Assembly (NCBI GenBank): GCA_020845495.1
Contig: JADLFM010000208.1
Location: forward strand, 1-7,501
Source: Chloroflexota bacterium
Lineage (GTDB): Bacteria; Chloroflexota; UBA6077; JACCZL01
Reading direction: 5' to 3'
DNA: 7,501 nucleotides
Positions within the stretch are counted from its first letter, which is position 1, and every line of letters starts with the position of its first letter. Shown here piece after piece: positions 6,062 to 7,501 of the stretch. The notes beneath the pieces were generated by a model. The model ran no database searches. It worked only from the letters and a program-made list of their open reading frames with translations, and was not told the origin of the DNA. The position numbers were made by a program, and so were the translations under genes.

Positions 6062-6284
6062 CGGCAAGACTATCGTTCCAACGCAGCAGCGAGTGGGCCA
6101 TCGGGCGCCAATCGCCCTTCACTACTCGGAACTCGCGGCAAAGCATTGGTTCCGATGGCAACTCACGGCAAGACGATGCTTCTATCGACCGCGCCGACGG
6201 CCCCCTCGAAGCCAGGAAGTAGGCCCCATCCAGGGCCTCGAGCGGCAAACTGATGGTTCCAACGCGGCAAGACTATGCGTCAAG
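6062..6284 (+). repeat. Five subterminal repeats, CGGCAA-N7-GTTCC type
   Basis: Copies start at 6062, 6136, 6166, 6243 and 6265. Copies one, two and four have CGGCAA followed exactly seven bases later by GTTCC; copies one and four share CCAACGC beyond it. Copy three (CGGCAAGACGATG then CTTCT) and copy five (CGGCAAGACTATG then CGTCA) diverge on the right. The last two copies are 22 bp apart. Their start positions fall in different codon phases, so this is not a repeated peptide. They are best read as transposase-binding sites. Confidence 0.65.
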
Positions 6285-6289
6285 TCACA
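6265..6289 (-). repeat. Right terminal inverted repeat
   Basis: This is the mirror of the left end (21 of 25 positions, outer 11 identical). It contains the ATG at 6275 that opens the 3' gene fragment, and its inner part is the fifth CGGCAA repeat. Confidence 0.8.
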
Positions 6290-6847
6290 GCCTGGCTCGC
6301 CGCGCACGACCCCGTCCTACGGTTCTACTGTGATCGGGCACCACTCGTGGCGATCGGCGGACTCAACCAGAGTCCATGTCGGCGGAGCGAGCGTCACCTC
6401 TATCTGGAGACGCTTTGCCGGGCCTTTCCTGACGTGCAGTTCTGGGGACTCGGTCAGGCGAACCCGGTCGTGGTGAACGGTCTTGGCTGCGCAGGCCTTC
6501 TCGACCGTGTCTGGGTCGATGGAAGCTGGTGGATTCACGATGCTCGGGCGGAGGTTCTGGCTGTGCTGGAGGACGGCCTCATCAAGACCATCCGCCTGAC
6601 CCGAACTGGCGCCCGAAGCTTCTTCCCCCTCCTCGACCTGATGGGCTGCAACCTTCGTTCGTTGCTCTCCGCCTACGCCGGCCTGTGGACGTTCCCCGGG
6701 CCGGCGCGGGTGCCGACCGACCTGGACGATCTCGATGCTCGGCTTGAGCTCCGTCGCCGGCTCGACGCCGTCCAGCTCGATCTCTTTGACTCGGTTCAGT
6801 TGTCGGAGAGAGCCGATGCCGCCTCAGTCGCGGCAACTGTCGCTTGA
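6275..6847 (+). CDS. TGT/DpdA-like protein, 3' fragment (190 aa)
   Basis: This is the C-terminal half of the broken gene. Its ATG and first five residues (MRQVT) come from the element's right inverted repeat; native sequence resumes at Ala-Trp-Leu. No Shine-Dalgarno precedes the ATG, so expression is doubtful. The fragment carries the TGT-like VAIGGL (residues 25-30), FWGLGQANP (56-64) and LLDRVWVDGSWWIHDAR (75-91), the region where TGTs keep their nucleophilic Asp (candidates Asp77 and Asp82). Near the C-terminus, residues 167-171 are QLDLF, an exact match to the bacterial sliding-clamp-binding consensus QL[SD]LF, in a likely flexible tail. The end overlaps the Mom-like gene by 32 bases. Confidence 0.7.
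   Translation: MRQVTAWLAAHDPVLRFYCDRAPLVAIGGLNQSPCRRSERHLYLETLCRAFPDVQFWGLGQANPVVVNGLGCAGLLDRVWVDGSWWIHDARAEVLAVLEDGLIKTIRLTRTGARSFFPLLDLMGCNLRSLLSAYAGLWTFPGPARVPTDLDDLDARLELRRRLDAVQLDLFDSVQLSERADAASVAATVA
6290..6294 (+). repeat. Target-site duplication, right copy (GCCTG)
   Basis: This is an exact repeat of 6029-6033 abutting the right end of the element. Joining the two copies restores the codons GCC TGG CTC in the host frame. Confidence 0.8.
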
Positions 6848-7501
6848 CCTGACACCGCTGGAGGTATCGCCGACCAGCGACTGGTGTCAGCGATGGCGTG
6901 ACGGCCGATCACACTGGCGGCACCGCTCAGAAGGCGGCTTCGATGCCACACAGTACGAAGCGGCGCCGATCGACGACCGGACGGCGAAGGCGTACGTCGA
7001 ACGCAACCACTACGCCGGAACCTACGTCGCCAGCCGCCTAAGGTACGGGCTCTGGGATCGGCGAGGCGAACTGCTTGGCGTCGCCGTCCTGAGTGTTCCA
7101 GTCAGACGGCAGGTGTTGACCCTGCCGTTCCCCGACCTTGTGCCATTCCAGGAATCACTCGAGCTTGGACGCTTCGTATTGGCCGACCGCGCTCCAGCCA
7201 ATGCTGAGAGCTGGTTTCTCGCCCAGGTGTTCCGCGAGGCCGGCCGAGTGGGAGTTCGGGGAGTCGTGAGCTTCTCGGACCCGGTCGCTCGGCGGAACGC
7301 GGACGGACAAATCGTCTTCCCGGGCCATCTTGGCATCGTGTACCAGGCGAGCAACGCGATCTATGCCGGCCGCGGCACAGCGAGGAGCATCCTGGTACTT
7401 CCCAATGGCCGGGTGCTCAACGAGCGGGCACTCTCTAAGCTCCGCGCGTTGGAGGTCGGCCACGAGTACGTGGAGCGGTTGCTTCGCTCGTTCGGCGCGC
7501 C
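6816..7501 (+). CDS. Mom-like GNAT-fold protein, partial (runs off window)
   Basis: An open frame of 228 codons runs to the window end without a stop. The ATG at 6816 has GGAGAG (6805-6810) 5 bases upstream and lies inside the end of the TGT/DpdA-like gene. Landmarks fit the Mom family: ERNHYAGTYVASR (residues 62-74), SLELGRFVL (114-122), NAESWFLAQVF (129-139), VVSFSDPV (150-157) and GHLGIVYQASNAIYAGRG (170-187). Phage Mu Mom modifies adenine in DNA to a methylcarbamoyl form and protects against restriction; it is related to GNAT acyltransferases. The actual modification made here is unknown. Residues 7-12 (QLSLDL) resemble the N-terminal clamp-binding peptide QLSLPL of Hda. The Shine-Dalgarno and overlap suggest coupling with the upstream gene. 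Confidence 0.8.
   Translation, partial: MPPQSRQLSLDLTPLEVSPTSDWCQRWRDGRSHWRHRSEGGFDATQYEAAPIDDRTAKAYVERNHYAGTYVASRLRYGLWDRRGELLGVAVLSVPVRRQVLTLPFPDLVPFQESLELGRFVLADRAPANAESWFLAQVFREAGRVGVRGVVSFSDPVARRNADGQIVFPGHLGIVYQASNAIYAGRGTARSILVLPNGRVLNERALSKLRALEVGHEYVERLLRSFGA

Larger units (their letters stand above)
6034..6289. mobile_element. 256-bp non-autonomous MITE-like element with subterminal repeats
   Basis: The element begins TGTGACTTGACTCAT and ends ATGCGTCAAGTCACA. Its 25-bp terminal inverted repeats (6034-6058 and 6265-6289) match at 21 of 25 positions. It is flanked by 5-bp GCCTG duplications and is inserted in a coding gene. There is no transposase; the longest in-frame stretch inside (6053-6253) looks non-coding. 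It holds five forward copies of a CGGCAA-N7-GTTCC motif plus hairpins at 6103-6117 and 6221-6238. TG...CA ends, a 5-bp duplication and multiple end repeats are typical of the Tn7, Mu, Tn552 and IS21 groups, whose transposases bind repeated end sites. Assignment to one of these is inference. Confidence 0.82.
5408..6847 (+). pseudogene. TGT/DpdA-like base-exchange gene interrupted by a mobile element
   Basis: Two open frames in the same phase (5408-6043 and 6275-6847) are halves of one protein. Deleting 6034-6294 (the 256-bp element plus one GCCTG copy) joins NANA-equivalent residues as SVEANA|WLAAHD and leaves one frame of about 392 codons, the usual length of a tRNA-guanine transglycosylase. 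Fold landmarks are FLDSAAYREF (Asp128, at the TGT DSGG position), MAKDTVGD (Asp164), VAIGGL, FWGLGQANP and LLDRVWVDGS. No CxCxxC zinc motif is seen. TGT-fold enzymes exchange guanine for a 7-deazaguanine in tRNA; DpdA members act on DNA. The Mom-like neighbour favours DNA as substrate, which is inference. As it stands the full-length enzyme cannot be made. Confidence 0.82.

Noticed and set aside
6040..6076. TTGACT in the left inverted repeat as a -35 box of a promoter.
   Set aside because: No suitable -10 lies 16-18 bases downstream; the TAT at 6071 is too far.
6041..6253. Read-through or UGA recoding: both in-frame stops between the half-genes are TGA, so a decoded UGA would give one long protein.
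   Set aside because: TGA is used as the normal stop by most genes here, and inverted repeats plus the GCCTG duplication explain the interruption better.
6053..6253. Small protein starting at TTG 6053.
   Set aside because: It lies wholly inside the element, has no Shine-Dalgarno, and its Pro/Ala/Ser-rich composition looks like non-coding GC-rich DNA.
6034..6289. Group I/II intron or intein in the TGT-like gene.
   Set aside because: The terminal inverted repeats and target duplication are transposon marks; the insert has stop codons, no intein motifs, and no recognisable intron core.
6062..6289. CRISPR-like array because of the repeated motif.
   Set aside because: Copies are degenerate, unevenly spaced (22 to 77 bases apart) and confined to the mobile element; no cas genes are in view.

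Overview
This is a GC-rich window in which every convincing gene lies on the + strand, packed head to tail with short gaps or small overlaps. The composition and frequent GTG starts suggest a high-GC bacterium such as an actinobacterium or chloroflexote, or a plasmid or prophage in one. The sequence alone does not fix the taxon. A short RadC-type JAMM protein, a TGT/DpdA-like protein and a Mom-like protein together look like phage, plasmid or genomic-island content rather than core chromosome.

Layout. Positions 1-109 are the unresolved end of whatever lies upstream. A long GAAA-capped hairpin (110-149) precedes a small unknown gene (164-448), which overlaps a short RadC/JAMM protein (445-990). 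A perfect 11-bp hairpin (997-1024) separates this pair from a 429-residue coiled-coil protein of unknown function (1053-2342). A terminator-like hairpin (2357-2398) follows. Next comes a recognisable set: a Ycf46-type AAA+ ATPase (2417-4006), a DUF1257/Ycf35-type protein (4122-4517), a DUF2997-type protein (4526-4726) and a CX3CX2C radical-SAM protein of the NrdG/activase type (4735-5424). The last has a DUF2997-like N-terminus of its own. The end of the operon holds a TGT/DpdA-like base-exchange gene (5408-6847) and a Mom-like GNAT gene (6816 to beyond the window end).

The TGT/DpdA-like gene is broken by a 256-bp non-autonomous mobile element at 6034-6289. The element has imperfect 25-bp terminal inverted repeats, a 5-bp target duplication (GCCTG) and several internal copies of a ~22-bp motif. 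Removing the element and one copy of GCCTG restores one uninterrupted frame of about 392 codons, the usual size of a TGT. The inverted repeats themselves supply the new stop codon of the 5' half and the new ATG of the 3' half.

How the genes may work together (inference): TGT/DpdA-like and Mom-like proteins are both nucleobase-modifying families, so the operon may encode a DNA hypermodification pathway. The AAA+ ATPase, DUF1257, DUF2997 and radical-SAM proteins would form a linked accessory complex. Sliding-clamp-binding-like peptides occur at both ends of the TGT/DpdA-like protein (QLDLGL, QLDLF), at the N-terminus of the Mom-like protein (QLSLDL) and at the N-terminus of the RadC-like protein (QISLL). 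This suggests modification coupled to replication. The AAA+ ATPase also carries what looks like a reciprocal swap of its two Mg2+-ligand residues: Asp in Walker A and Ser in Walker B.
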